From positions 1 to 64,000 of the forward strand of contig CAYNEM010000004.1 of the NCBI GenBank assembly GCA_964396265.1: DNA of 64,000 nt, in the 5' to 3' direction. A model generated the notes under the pieces. That model was not told the origin of the DNA, made no database searches, and was given only the letters and a program-made list of their open reading frames with translations. Position 1 is the first letter of the stretch, and each line of letters opens with the position of its first letter. This DNA comes from EA-27 sp964396265. Lineage in GTDB: Archaea; Thermoplasmatota; Thermoplasmata; RBG-16-68-12; EA-27. The position numbers and the translations under genes are program-made. This document shows positions 16,542-24,953 of the stretch, piece after piece.

Positions 16542-16859
16542 ATGGTCGACGTTCCGCTGTGCATGGTCGACGATCTCGAGGACGGCGGGATGCGCCACTT
16601 CGAGCACATCGGCTACGACCTTCTGCTCGCGCGGATCGGTGAATCGTTCTTCTGCGTCGATGCCGCATGCACGTACTCCTGGGCCGACCTGTCCCAAGGG
16701 GCGATCGACCGCGAACGGAAGGGCGTCGTTTGCCCCGGGTGCGCAGGGGTGTTCAGCCTGGAGACCGGGCAACCCCTCGACGGCCCGCCGCAGTTCCCCC
16801 TGGAGGTCTACGAGGTCCATGTCGTCGGCGACGAGGTCGTCGCGACCTTCGTCTACTGA
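16542..16859 (+). CDS. Rieske-like iron-sulfur protein with altered ligands
   Basis: 105 residues, about the size of a soluble Rieske ferredoxin. The sequence follows the Rieske layout: a first loop ACTYSWADLSQG and a second loop CPGCAGVFSLETGQPLDGPP, with the typical F-L-x-T-G and G-P-P ends. In true Rieske proteins the loops read CxH and CxxH; here both histidines are replaced (CTY and CPGC), so a [2Fe-2S] cluster of 2Cys/2His type is not expected; a three- or four-Cys site using the nearby CVDAAC is possible. The ATG is 26-29 bases after a TTAA box (16513-16516). Confidence 0.7.
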   Translation: MVDVPLCMVDDLEDGGMRHFEHIGYDLLLARIGESFFCVDAACTYSWADLSQGAIDRERKGVVCPGCAGVFSLETGQPLDGPPQFPLEVYEVHVVGDEVVATFVY

Positions 16860-16948
16860 GCACTCCCCTTCATATACCCATAAAACGCCGCACCGAACTT
16901 ACCTTGGCCCGGGAGGGCATCTCCCCTCCGAGGAAGACCTATGGAGGG

Positions 16949-17101
16949 ATGCTTGCCCGAAACCGCGGAGGTGCGCGCGTGAAGGTGCAGTTGATCCGGA
17001 TCCACGAGGACGGGACGTGCGCCCGGTGGCGGACGGAGCCCAACGACCTGCGGCTCGTCCTCGTGATCCCTGCGAAGCCACACCGCCCCCGCGACTCCTG
17101 A
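16949..17101 (+). CDS. Possible small basic protein (weak)
   Basis: 50 codons. The segment KVQLIRIHEDGTCARW followed by LRLVLVIP looks like beta strands of a small folded protein rather than random translation. There is no homologue I recognise. The rest of the 16860-17203 interval has AT-rich stretches (CATATACCCATAAAA near 16870) that may be promoter elements. Confidence 0.25.
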   Translation: MLARNRGGARVKVQLIRIHEDGTCARWRTEPNDLRLVLVIPAKPHRPRDS

Positions 17102-17203
17102 CGACCCTCTCCTCCCAACCCCGAGGCCCCCGATCGGGCCTCATATTTTTCTTTCGGACCCTGGACCGAATCCTTATCTATCCGTCGGAGGTGCGGCTGC
17201 GCG

Positions 17204-17461
17204 ATGGACGCGACGGACTCCAAGAAGGGGCAGTTCGACCGGCTCTGGAATACGGACCATCCGACGAAGCGGACCCGGTTCCGGAACCTGATGCGCCAGA
17301 AGCTCGCACAGATCAAGATGCCGTACACGGAGGAGAACGCTCGCTCCTTCTATCTCGGCATCCTCAAGGCCGCCCCGGTGAAGGAGGCGTACGAAGACGA
17401 CCGTCCGCCCTTCCAGGAGCGCCGCGGGCCACGCCGCGGGGGCCCGCGGCGCGGCCGGTGA
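17204..17461 (+). CDS. Small helical protein with arginine/glycine-rich tail
   Basis: 85 residues. The body (about 1-60) is charged and helical; the tail RRGPRRGGPRRGR is an RGG-like, strongly basic stretch typical of nucleic-acid-binding proteins. No family recognised. CCTTATCTA at 17172-17180 is a TATA-like box 24-32 bases before the ATG, supporting a real leaderless gene. A nucleic-acid role is inferred only from composition. Confidence 0.55.
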   Translation: MDATDSKKGQFDRLWNTDHPTKRTRFRNLMRQKLAQIKMPYTEENARSFYLGILKAAPVKEAYEDDRPPFQERRGPRRGGPRRGR

Positions 17462-17508
17462 CGACACGGCCACAAGTATTTAGCGGCACCCGGTCCTCCC
17501 ATGACGGC

Positions 17509-18477
17509 ATGCTCGTCGACGCGTTCGGCCGCGAGGTCACAGACCTGCGCGTCAGCGTGACGAAGCGGTGCAACTTCGGGTGCATCTACTGCCACGACGA
17601 GGGCCTCGGCCCCATCTTGCGACCCCGCGCCCCGCACGACGAGGAGATGACGCCGGACGAAATCGATCGACTCGTGAAGATCGCGCGCGAATTCGGCATC
17701 CGCTCGATCAAGTACACAGGCGGGGAGCCGCTCGTGCGGATGGACATGGAGGAGGTCGTGGCGCGCACGGTGCGCCACATCCAGGACGTGAGCATGACGA
17801 CGAACGGCTCCATGCTCGCGAAGCGCGCGGAAGCCCTGCGGAACGCAGGTCTGAAACGGGTGAACGTGTCGATTGACTCAATCGACCCGAAGGCGTTCCG
17901 GGACATCCGGAAGGGCGACCTGCACCCCGTCCTCGAAGGCGTGCGCGAGGCGATCCGCGTCGGGCTAGTGCCCGTGAAGCTCAACATGGTCGTCTTCCGG
18001 CAGACGGTCGAGCACATCCCGCGGATGCTCGACTTCGTCGGCGACTCCGGAGGGCAGCTCAAGCTCCAGCTCATCCAGTTCATGCCCGAGCTCGTCGACC
18101 ACCAGGAGTGGGGCGTGGACATCGACGGGGTCAAGAAGTTTCTCGAGCAGCTCGCGGAGCGGGTCCTCGTGCGCGAGATGCACCACCGCCGTGTCTACCT
18201 GTACAACGGGACGGAGGTCGAGGTCGTCGACCCCGTGAACAACCCGGAGTTCTGCTTCAACTGCCACAGGATCCGCGTGACACACACGGGCGAGTTGAAG
18301 GGATGCCTGAACCGGAGCGACGACCTCGTCCCGACCCGCGGCCTGACGGATGAGGGCGTGCGCGACGCGTTCCGAAAGGTCGTCGCCCAGCGCGTTCCGT
18401 ACTACGGCGTGCATGTCAAGGAATTCCCCCGACGGCACCCGGAGGCGGCGGAGCCAATCGCGTTCCCCGCCGCCTGA
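17509..18477 (+). CDS. moaA: Molybdenum cofactor biosynthesis protein A (GTP 3',8-cyclase)
   Basis: 322 residues, normal for MoaA. It is a radical-SAM enzyme catalysing the first step of molybdopterin synthesis from GTP. Seen: N-terminal cluster motif CNFGCIYC (C21, C25, C28), the SAM-binding TGGEPLVR, and a C-terminal cluster motif FCFNC with a further cysteine in LKGCL. The C-terminus ends AFPAA without the double glycine that many MoaA proteins use in catalysis, so an unusual tail or a MoaA-like paralogue is possible. AAGTATTTAG at 17474-17483 is a fitting promoter box. No other moa gene is in the window. Confidence 0.85.
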   Translation: MLVDAFGREVTDLRVSVTKRCNFGCIYCHDEGLGPILRPRAPHDEEMTPDEIDRLVKIAREFGIRSIKYTGGEPLVRMDMEEVVARTVRHIQDVSMTTNGSMLAKRAEALRNAGLKRVNVSIDSIDPKAFRDIRKGDLHPVLEGVREAIRVGLVPVKLNMVVFRQTVEHIPRMLDFVGDSGGQLKLQLIQFMPELVDHQEWGVDIDGVKKFLEQLAERVLVREMHHRRVYLYNGTEVEVVDPVNNPEFCFNCHRIRVTHTGELKGCLNRSDDLVPTRGLTDEGVRDAFRKVVAQRVPYYGVHVKEFPRRHPEAAEPIAFPAA

Positions 18478-18480
18478 GCC

Positions 18481-18792
18481 TCACAGTCGATCCAGCGGGC
18501 TCGAGAAACGCGCTCTGGACCGTTCCGTGAGTCGCTGGCTGAACTGCTCCAGGAGCTTCGTGCGGAACTCCGTCTTCACGGAATCCGTCGCGCCCTCCAT
18601 GGCGCGCAGGAGGACGTGGACCTTCCGGTCCTCGAGTTCCGCGGCATCGCCGCCAACCTCGAGCAGATGCCCGGCGAACCGAAGCGCGGCCTCCACGTTC
18701 TGCGAGCGCAGCGCGTTCTCGATCGGCTTGAGGAGCATCTGGAACTGGTGGCCGGGGTCGCCCTCCGGCATCGGATGCGGGAACGCCTCCAT
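18481..18792 (-). CDS. Hypothetical helical protein
   Basis: 103 residues, apparently all-helical: an amphipathic helix at about 17-45 (FQMLLKPIENALRSQNVEAALRF) followed by two more. There is no membrane segment or metal motif. It starts 5 bases after the HAD phosphatase gene ends, on the same strand, so the two are probably co-transcribed. Function unknown. Confidence 0.5.
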   Translation of the reverse strand: MEAFPHPMPEGDPGHQFQMLLKPIENALRSQNVEAALRFAGHLLEVGGDAAELEDRKVHVLLRAMEGATDSVKTEFRTKLLEQFSQRLTERSRARFSSPLDRL

Positions 18793-18797
18793 TCGGG

Positions 18798-19484
18798 TTA
18801 AGATGCCGGTCGCCCTTCGAACGCCGCCAACGTTCGGGGCAGCGCGGCGAAGTGTGCGATCTCCGCGTCGGGCTCCGAGGCGCGTAGTGCGGTCAATTCC
18901 CCGTACCCGTACGTCGCCGCGATGGTGCGCATCCCCGCCGCCCGGCCAGCCTGCACGTCCACCGGGCTGTCGCCGACGACGACGCACTCCGCGGGGGCCG
19001 CGCCGACCGCCCTCGCCGCATACAGCGGGAGGTCCGGCGCAGGCTTCTGGCGCGCGACCTCGTCGCCCCCTACGATCGCCCGGAAGTAGCGATCGATTCC
19101 CGCGACACGGAGGAGCAATCGGGCCACCGACGCCCTTCGCGTGGTCATCGTTCCAAGGGGCCGGGTCGAAAGTGCCGCCAGGGTCTCCTGCACCCCCGGA
19201 TACAGCTGTACGCCGCGATCGACGCGCGCGACGAAGTGGCCATAGTACGCGTCGGCGATTCGCTCCGCCTTGGCCCCTGTGATCCCCCGCAGCATCCCGA
19301 GCTGGGCAACGGCATGAATTCCTACGAGGGGCCGGAGCTCCCCCGCCCGAAACGGCGCCTCGCCTGCCTCCGTCATCGCCGCGTTCATGGTCTCGAGGAT
19401 CGTGTCGAAAGTGTCCATCAGTGTGCCATCAAGGTCGAGCAGCACCGCGAGGGTCACAGCCGCCCGGATTCTCACCCGGACCAT
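18798..19484 (-). CDS. HAD-superfamily hydrolase (phosphoglycolate phosphatase-like)
   Basis: About 228 residues. Seen: motif I DLDGTLMDT with both aspartates, motif II TMTTRR, the motif III lysine in ARQKPAPD and motif IV VVGDSPVD. The cap is a C1 helical domain (about 30-110), as in phosphoglycolate phosphatase and beta-phosphoglucomutase. It removes phosphate from a small metabolite; the substrate cannot be inferred. ATG 19484 is chosen; a GTG 27 bases further in starts closer to the first strand and is also plausible. Confidence 0.85.
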   Translation of the reverse strand: MVRVRIRAAVTLAVLLDLDGTLMDTFDTILETMNAAMTEAGEAPFRAGELRPLVGIHAVAQLGMLRGITGAKAERIADAYYGHFVARVDRGVQLYPGVQETLAALSTRPLGTMTTRRASVARLLLRVAGIDRYFRAIVGGDEVARQKPAPDLPLYAARAVGAAPAECVVVGDSPVDVQAGRAAGMRTIAATYGYGELTALRASEPDAEIAHFAALPRTLAAFEGRPAS

Positions 19485-19500
19485 GAAGCCTCGGTCCGCC

Positions 19501-19974
19501 TCACCGGAACGCGAGCGATGCGTAGCCGAACTGCACGGAGAACGGGACGCACCAGATAATGACATACGCGTACGCACGCGGGTCGATCCCCACCGGGATG
19601 TCGTAGTTCGAGGATCCCTGCGTGGCCTTAACCGATCCAAGGTCCAGATCCCCTGCGGCGTAGCGCGGCCCCCTCGCGAGGAAGACATGGATGTCCGGGC
19701 CGTTCGTGACGGAGAAGTTCTCGAACCGTAGCACGTAGCGCGAACCGTCCGTCAGTAGGATCGCGTCGCCGGAGTTCCGATGGCCGGGCTCCCCGTCGAC
19801 GAACGTGCCGGCCGCGACGACGGCGGTCGCCCCCTCAGGCGGCGCCTCGCTTCCGCGCGTCGCCAGGAAGAGCGGGGAGCCGAGCCACCAGGCCGGGACC
19901 GCGAGGATCCCGAGGACGAGCAGGACTGCGAGCCACTTCTGGCGTCGAGAGAGGTTGCGGGTCAAACGTCTCAC
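19501..19974 (-). CDS. DM13-domain protein, membrane anchored
   Basis: 157 residues from GTG 19974. One N-terminal transmembrane helix (about 13-32, WLAVLLVLGILAVPAWWL) anchors an extracytoplasmic DM13 domain: GHRNSGDAILL, LRFENFSVTNGPDIHVFLA and a final VPFSVQFGYASL strand with the conserved cysteine just before it (IIWC). DM13 domains are proposed to act in extracellular redox reactions. A TTG at 20016 gives a longer N-terminus and cannot be excluded. Confidence 0.8.
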   Translation of the reverse strand: MRRLTRNLSRRQKWLAVLLVLGILAVPAWWLGSPLFLATRGSEAPPEGATAVVAAGTFVDGEPGHRNSGDAILLTDGSRYVLRFENFSVTNGPDIHVFLARGPRYAAGDLDLGSVKATQGSSNYDIPVGIDPRAYAYVIIWCVPFSVQFGYASLAFR

Positions 19975-20034
19975 GCGAGATGGGAGGACGCCGGGAGGGT
20001 TGGCGTTTGCGCACAATCCCGCCCGAATCTCTCC

Positions 20035-20370
20035 CTACCCTTGGCGGCGAAGCCGGGTGCGCACCAGAACCGGGGAATCGCTCGCATTCTCCCACATGAG
20101 GTAGAACTTCCCATCCCACGGAGCGACGAACGTCCCCTCGGCGCGAGCATCCCTTCGTTTCGCGTGGTATGTGACCTCGCGCCCCTCGTGGGAGTGGATG
20201 TTAAACTCGACAGATCCGCCGCTTCCGTGGCCGTCGCTCTCCGACTCGTACGCGATCGCGTCGCCGTGCTGCAGGGCGACTTCGACCTCGTGGACCCATC
20301 CCTTGTACTTGCGCGCGGGGAGACGCCACTCCTTTGCGTATTCCCGCGACTCGGGGGCGAAGATGTCCAT
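20035..20370 (-). CDS. GOLD/emp24-like beta-sandwich protein (tentative)
   Basis: 111 residues, mostly beta. The pattern VEFNIHSHEGREVTYH, then EGTFVAPWDGKFYLMWENAS, closely follows the motif order of the eukaryotic p24/GOLD domain (xFxIHxHxG ... GxFxAPxDGxYxLxWxN). There is no signal peptide or membrane helix. Fold assignment is by eye and function unknown. It lies upstream of the DM13 gene on the same strand with a 60-base gap. Confidence 0.55.
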   Translation of the reverse strand: MDIFAPESREYAKEWRLPARKYKGWVHEVEVALQHGDAIAYESESDGHGSGGSVEFNIHSHEGREVTYHAKRRDARAEGTFVAPWDGKFYLMWENASDSPVLVRTRLRRQG

Positions 20371-20415
20371 CCAACAGCCGCAGAAAGCGGTGCATCATAA
20401 ACCCGCCGACGCACG

Positions 20416-20424
20416 GTTCAAATA
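20416..20424 (+). promoter_or_regulatory. Promoter box of the MFS transporter gene
   Basis: GTTCAAATA lies 25-33 bases before ATG 20449, matching the spacing of other leaderless genes in the window. Confidence 0.5.
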
Positions 20425-20448
20425 GGTAGGGGGTTTCGCGGCCGACGT

Positions 20449-21804
20449 ATGGCAGGGGAGACCCGGACGGTTGAGCAGATCCTCCGGGAGGGGGGGTTCA
20501 CGCCCTTCCACCGCCGCCTCGTCGTGGTCACCGGGCTCGCATGGACGTTCGTCGCGTTCGAAATCATCCTCATTGGCTTCGTCCTCCCGGCGATCTTTTC
20601 CACCTTCGGGGTCGACAAGGATGCGGAGCCGGTACTCTACTTCCTTATCACCTCCGCCACCTTGATGGGCTCCTTCATCGGGAGTCTGATCCTCGGGCGC
20701 GTCGCAGACGCCCGCGGGCGTCGCACGGTGTTCCTCGTCAGCATTTTGTGGTACTCCGTCTTCACGGCCCTCACCGCGGCGTCGTGGAATCCGGGGAGCG
20801 TCTTTGCGTTCCGGTTCCTCGCCGGGTTGGGCCTTGGCGGCATGCTTGTCGTCGATCCCGCGATCCTTTCCGAGTTCCTTCCCCCGCAATCTCGCGGCCG
20901 CTACATGGTCCTCCTCGACTTCTTCTGGCCGATTGGGTTCCTTCTTGCCATCGCGTTCTGGTGGATCCTCATCGTCCCGGACACTCCCATCTTCGGGATC
21001 GACAACTGGCGTGTGCTGTTCGTGGCCGCGGCGTTCCCGGCATTCATCGCGGCACTCGTGCGCACCACGGTTCCGGAGAGCCCCTTCTACTATGCGCGTC
21101 ACGGAAGGCTCGAGGAGGCCGCGAACGTCCTATCGCGAGTGCAGGGGCGCCACGTCGATCCGGCGAGCCTCTCGAGCGAACAGACGGTCCCGCGTGCACC
21201 GATCAAGGCTCTCTTTCAAGGCACTCTGCTTCGTCGATCTGTCGTCACGATGGTCGTCTGGATCGCCCTGAACTTCAGCTATTACGGCCTCTTCCTATCC
21301 CTTCCGTTCGCCCTCCCGATCTTCAGCGTCGTGGGTTCGGACGTCGCATTGCTCGCCTGGTTCTTCGTCGTGTCCGCGTTCGCGCAGTTCCCCGGATACG
21401 GTGTGTCGATGTACCTCGTCGAGCGTTGGGGCCGCAAGCGGACCTTGGCGCTGTTTCTCGTCCTTGGCGGCGTGAGCGGATACGCGTTCGCCACTGCCAG
21501 CGGGCTGCTGCCCCTTTTCGTCAGCCTCGCGTTCGTCAGCTTCTTCAACCTCGGTGCGTGGGGGGCGGTCTACCCCTACACCAGCGAATTGTTTCCCACA
21601 CAGTACCGCGCGACGGGATTCGGACTTGCGGAAGGTGTCGGCAAGATCACCGCCATCATGGGCCCGGTCGTCTTCGGCGCCCTCTACGCCTCTTCAGGCG
21701 GGGACGTCGTGGCGCCCCTGACGACCATTGCGGTCGCCATGGTCGTTGGCGGCGTTGTCTTGGCGGCTATAGGGCCGGAAACCAAGGGCCAATCGTTCGT
21801 CTGA
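20449..21804 (+). CDS. MFS transporter (sugar / aromatic-acid symporter type)
   Basis: 451 residues, 12 transmembrane helices. Major facilitator signatures: GRVADARGRR in the loop between helices 2 and 3, RFLAGLGLGGM in helix 4, PESPFYY after helix 6, ERWGRKR between helices 8 and 9, and the PETKG end typical of the sugar-porter / SV2-like branch. It is a secondary transporter of a small organic solute, probably proton-coupled. The cytosolic head VEQILREGGFTPFH is a feature of this branch. Substrate unknown. Confidence 0.88.
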   Translation: MAGETRTVEQILREGGFTPFHRRLVVVTGLAWTFVAFEIILIGFVLPAIFSTFGVDKDAEPVLYFLITSATLMGSFIGSLILGRVADARGRRTVFLVSILWYSVFTALTAASWNPGSVFAFRFLAGLGLGGMLVVDPAILSEFLPPQSRGRYMVLLDFFWPIGFLLAIAFWWILIVPDTPIFGIDNWRVLFVAAAFPAFIAALVRTTVPESPFYYARHGRLEEAANVLSRVQGRHVDPASLSSEQTVPRAPIKALFQGTLLRRSVVTMVVWIALNFSYYGLFLSLPFALPIFSVVGSDVALLAWFFVVSAFAQFPGYGVSMYLVERWGRKRTLALFLVLGGVSGYAFATASGLLPLFVSLAFVSFFNLGAWGAVYPYTSELFPTQYRATGFGLAEGVGKITAIMGPVVFGALYASSGGDVVAPLTTIAVAMVVGGVVLAAIGPETKGQSFV

Positions 21805-21853
21805 CTCGAAACTCTTATCTTTGGCGGTGAGTACGTGCCGCTGAGGAGAGCCG

Positions 21854-22393
21854 ATGGCGGACGCGCTGCTCATCGTGGACATGGTGAACGATTTTGTGAC
21901 CGGCGTGCTCAAGTGCGAGCGGGCCCAGCGGATCATCCCTGGGATCCGGCGGCTCGCAGACCGGGCGCACGAGACGGGCGTGCCGGTCATCTACGTGAAC
22001 GACGCGCACATCGACTCGGACTTCGAGCTCAAGATCTGGGGTCCACACAGCATGAAGGGTACGAAGGGGGCGGACATCATCCCCGAGCTCAAGGCGCACG
22101 AGGGCGACACTATCTTGGGGAAGCAGACGTACAGCGCCTTCTACGAAACGTCCCTCGATTCCGTGCTCCGCGCGCACGACGTGGACAACCTCGTGATCAC
22201 GGGCCTGCACTCGAACATCTGCTGCCGTCACACGAGCGCCGACGCGTTCTTCCGCGGGATCAAGCCGATCCTCCCGGAGGACGGCGTCGACTCGCTCACG
22301 AAAGAGGCTCACGAGTCCGGCCTCGAATATATCCGGACGATGTACCAGGGCGAGGTCGTGAACGCCGAGAAGGTCCTCAAGCGCTGGCGGTGA
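21854..22393 (+). CDS. Isochorismatase / nicotinamidase family cysteine hydrolase
   Basis: 179 residues. Catalytic triad candidates: D9 in LLIVDMVNDF, the lysine in LGKQTYSAF, and a cysteine in HSNICCRHTSADAFFRG, where the cis-peptide and nucleophile usually sit. The family hydrolyses nicotinamide, isochorismate or related amides; nicotinamidase for NAD salvage is the most common archaeal function but metal-binding residues were not all placed. Its 3' end overlaps the convergent epimerase gene by 17 bases. Confidence 0.85.
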   Translation: MADALLIVDMVNDFVTGVLKCERAQRIIPGIRRLADRAHETGVPVIYVNDAHIDSDFELKIWGPHSMKGTKGADIIPELKAHEGDTILGKQTYSAFYETSLDSVLRAHDVDNLVITGLHSNICCRHTSADAFFRGIKPILPEDGVDSLTKEAHESGLEYIRTMYQGEVVNAEKVLKRWR

Positions 22394-23342
22394 GCGACGG
22401 TGGAGGAACGCCGAGACGCCGCATCTCGAGAGGGAGTGTCTCGCGCATGCCTTCCTGCAATGGCCTTGCGGTCCAAGAGAGCTCGCGCTTCGCCTTGGCC
22501 GGGTTCCCCAGGTACGTCGCGGGGGCCGCGCGAAGCATCTCCGAACGCGTGATCGCCGCCAAAAAGCGGAGGGCGCGCCGGGAGACCAGAGTGCGCGGGG
22601 CCGGAATGCCCGTGATTTTCTCCGCGATCGCGAAGGCCTCCGGGAGCGTGTGGCGAGGGCCCGCGAGATGGTACGCCTCCCCGATCCGTCCCTTCTCCAT
22701 TGCGAGCAGGTGACCACGGGACACATCCTCGATGTAGCCCCAGCAGTATGCTGCATCGCGGGGAATCGAGCGCACCTTTCCGTGGAGATAGCGATGGAAG
22801 AGGGCCCCGAGCTGGCTCGTATCACCCGGCCCGTAGACGACGCCCGGCTGGACGACGACGAGCGGCAGGCCCGCCTTCATCATCGGATCGGCGACCTCGT
22901 AGTGTGCCCGCCACTTGGTGTCATCATAGACGGAGACCCAGGGGCCGTGGGGAACGACCGTCTCGTCGACCACGCGGCCCCGGGTGTCGGAGTACACCGC
23001 CAACGAGCTCGTATACACGCCCTTCGCGATTCCGAGTTTGCGCATGAGCTCGAGGACGTTCCTCGTGCCCTCGACGTTGATCGCATAGGCCCGGTCGCGT
23101 CCCTTCCTTCCGACCTTGTACCATCCCGCGATGTGAAACACGCCGTCCACGCCGCGCATCGGCCCCCTCATGCTCGCGCGGTCCGTCACGTCCCCCCTAC
23201 GAACGTCGACGCCGAGGTCACCAAGGTCCGTCGCTTTGGCGGGGTCGCGCACGATTGCGACGACGTCGTGCCCCGCACCGCGGAGCCGTCGAGCGACCGC
23301 GCCCCCGACAAACCCCGTCGCTCCGGTGACGAAGTACCGCAT
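22377..23342 (-). CDS. NAD-dependent epimerase/dehydratase (extended SDR)
   Basis: 321 residues from the ATG at 23342. Extended SDR features: GATGFVGG nucleotide motif at the start, HIAGWY, NVEGTRNVLE, the TSS serine (VYTSSLAVY), and YDDTKWRAH with the catalytic YxxxK. Relatives include dihydroflavonol reductase-like and hopanoid-associated sugar epimerases; the substrate is open. A longer version starts at 23354, but TTAA at 23367-23370 is 25-28 bases from 23342, supporting the shorter form. Confidence 0.87.
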   Translation of the reverse strand: MRYFVTGATGFVGGAVARRLRGAGHDVVAIVRDPAKATDLGDLGVDVRRGDVTDRASMRGPMRGVDGVFHIAGWYKVGRKGRDRAYAINVEGTRNVLELMRKLGIAKGVYTSSLAVYSDTRGRVVDETVVPHGPWVSVYDDTKWRAHYEVADPMMKAGLPLVVVQPGVVYGPGDTSQLGALFHRYLHGKVRSIPRDAAYCWGYIEDVSRGHLLAMEKGRIGEAYHLAGPRHTLPEAFAIAEKITGIPAPRTLVSRRALRFLAAITRSEMLRAAPATYLGNPAKAKRELSWTARPLQEGMRETLPLEMRRLGVPPPSLTASA

Positions 23343-23366
23343 GCTGCGGCGCATCGGCCCGCGCGG

Positions 23367-23392
23367 TTAAGACGTTCGCGGCCAACCCTTAA
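23367..23392. promoter_or_regulatory. Divergent promoters for the epimerase and alcohol dehydrogenase genes
   Basis: TTAA at 23367-23370 faces the minus-strand gene (start 23342) and TTAA at 23389-23392 faces the plus-strand gene (start 23419); both are 25-30 bases from their start codons. Confidence 0.5.
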
Positions 23393-23418
23393 CTACGTTC
23401 CTCCCATTCCGCGCGCGA

Positions 23419-24450
23419 ATGCGGGCCGTCGGGTTTCGCGAGCACGGCGGGTTGGACAAGCTCGAGTCCCTTGACATGCCCACCCCCGAGATCGGCAACG
23501 ACGATGTCCTCGTCCGGGTAAAGGCGTGCGCCCTCAACCATCTGGACCTGTTCGTCCGCGCGGGCCTTCCCGGCCTCAAGCTCGCGCTGCCGCACATCCC
23601 GGGCTGCGATGTCTCGGGCGAGGTGGCGGCGGTCGGTCCCGACGTCTCGTATCCAGAACCCGGGGTCCGCGTGGCGGTGAACCCGACCCTTAGCTGCGGG
23701 GAGTGCGAGTGGTGTGTCCAGGGCGAGGACCCGCTGTGCGTCGAGTTCAAGATCCTGGGGGAGCACGTCCCTGGCGGCTATGCGGAGTACGTGAAGGTCC
23801 CCGCGAGGAACGTCGTGGAGCTCCCGACGGACTTCGACTTCGTGGAGGCCGCCGCGGCGCCGCTCGTCTACCAGACGGCCTGGCGGATGCTGGTCACGCG
23901 CGCGAAAGTCCGCCCAGGAGAAGACGTGCTCATCCTCGGCGCGGGAAGCGGCGTCAGCACCGCGGCGATCCAGATCGCGAAGCACGCGGGGTGCACGGTC
24001 TTCGTCACGAGCTCGAGCGACGACAAGCTTCGGCGGGCGAAGGAGCTCGGTGCGGATGTGCTGATCAACTACCGCGCGATGGAGTTCGACAAGGCGGTGT
24101 GGGAGCTCACGGGGAAGCGTGGGGTGGACGTGATCGTGGACCACGTCGGTCAGGCGACGTTCGGTAAGAGTCTGCGCGCCCTCGCCCGTGGTGGGCGGCT
24201 CGTGTTCTGCGGCTCGACGTCCGGCCCGGAGGCGACGTTCGACCTTCGGCGCTCGTACTACCGCGGTCACTCGATCCTGGGGTCGACGATGGCCTCGCGG
24301 AAGGAGTTCGAGGACGTCATGAAGCTGGTCTTCCGGCGTAAGCTCAAGCCCGTCGTGGACCGCACGTATCCTTTGGAGAATGCGCGCGACGCGCAGGAGC
24401 GGCTAGAGAAGGGCGAGCAGTTCGGGAAAATCGTCCTCACGGTCGCCTGA
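23419..24450 (+). CDS. Zinc-dependent alcohol dehydrogenase / quinone oxidoreductase family (MDR)
   Basis: 343 residues. GroES-like N-domain with the GCDVSGEV motif; structural-zinc loop CGECEWC..DPLC with four cysteines; Rossmann motif GAGSGVSTAAIQIAK. Catalytic-zinc ligands are not obvious: the usual cysteine near residue 40 is replaced (ALNHLDLF), so it may be a zinc-poor reductase. It would oxidise or reduce an alcohol/aldehyde or enone with NAD(P)H. Its stop codon abuts the stop of the convergent bactofilin-like gene with no gap. Confidence 0.88.
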   Translation: MRAVGFREHGGLDKLESLDMPTPEIGNDDVLVRVKACALNHLDLFVRAGLPGLKLALPHIPGCDVSGEVAAVGPDVSYPEPGVRVAVNPTLSCGECEWCVQGEDPLCVEFKILGEHVPGGYAEYVKVPARNVVELPTDFDFVEAAAAPLVYQTAWRMLVTRAKVRPGEDVLILGAGSGVSTAAIQIAKHAGCTVFVTSSSDDKLRRAKELGADVLINYRAMEFDKAVWELTGKRGVDVIVDHVGQATFGKSLRALARGGRLVFCGSTSGPEATFDLRRSYYRGHSILGSTMASRKEFEDVMKLVFRRKLKPVVDRTYPLENARDAQERLEKGEQFGKIVLTVA

Positions 24451-24849
24451 TCAGCCCGCAGGATTTGGCGGCGGGGTCGCCGGTTTTGCGCCCGTGATCG
24501 GCGGCGCCGTCTCCATCTTTCCCTTGACCTCGCCGCGCACAAGGCAGCTGGGCCCGATGAAGATGCGGCCGCCCTCGTTCTCGACGCTCCCGATGACCAT
24601 GCCGTGGATCTCGATATCGCCGCCGACGGACTTCACGTCCTTGGCGACGAGCCCCTTCAGGATCACCTTCCCCGTCCTCTCGGCCACGAGGTTGCCCGTG
24701 ACCATGCCGATGACCTCGCACGTCGAGTTGTCCCGCACGAAAAGGTCGCCCTTGACGAGCCCCGTCATCTGCGTCGCCTTGGGCCCGATGACGACAACGC
24801 TGCCCTCGAACCGTTCGTCGAGAACCCCGCCGCGAAAGATCCGGACCAT
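24451..24849 (-). CDS. Bactofilin-like polymer-forming beta-helix protein
   Basis: 132 residues with short hydrophobic strands repeating about every 18 residues (VVVIGP, LFVRDN, VIGMVTGNLVAE, VILKGLVAKDV, IEIHGMVIGSV, IFIGPSCLVRGEVKG), the pattern of a right-handed beta-helix as in bactofilins. The C-terminus is a proline/alanine-rich tail. Bactofilins form filaments that organise the cell envelope in bacteria; such proteins also occur in some archaea. It has no membrane anchor. Confidence 0.7.
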   Translation of the reverse strand: MVRIFRGGVLDERFEGSVVVIGPKATQMTGLVKGDLFVRDNSTCEVIGMVTGNLVAERTGKVILKGLVAKDVKSVGGDIEIHGMVIGSVENEGGRIFIGPSCLVRGEVKGKMETAPPITGAKPATPPPNPAG

Positions 24850-24953
24850 GGAAACTCCAGGGACTGCGCGATGCGGCGCGCTCTATTTCAGACTTTCCGG
24901 TATTCACTTAGGCGGCAGTCATGCGGCGCGCGGGGCGATAATCCAGGCTCCTG

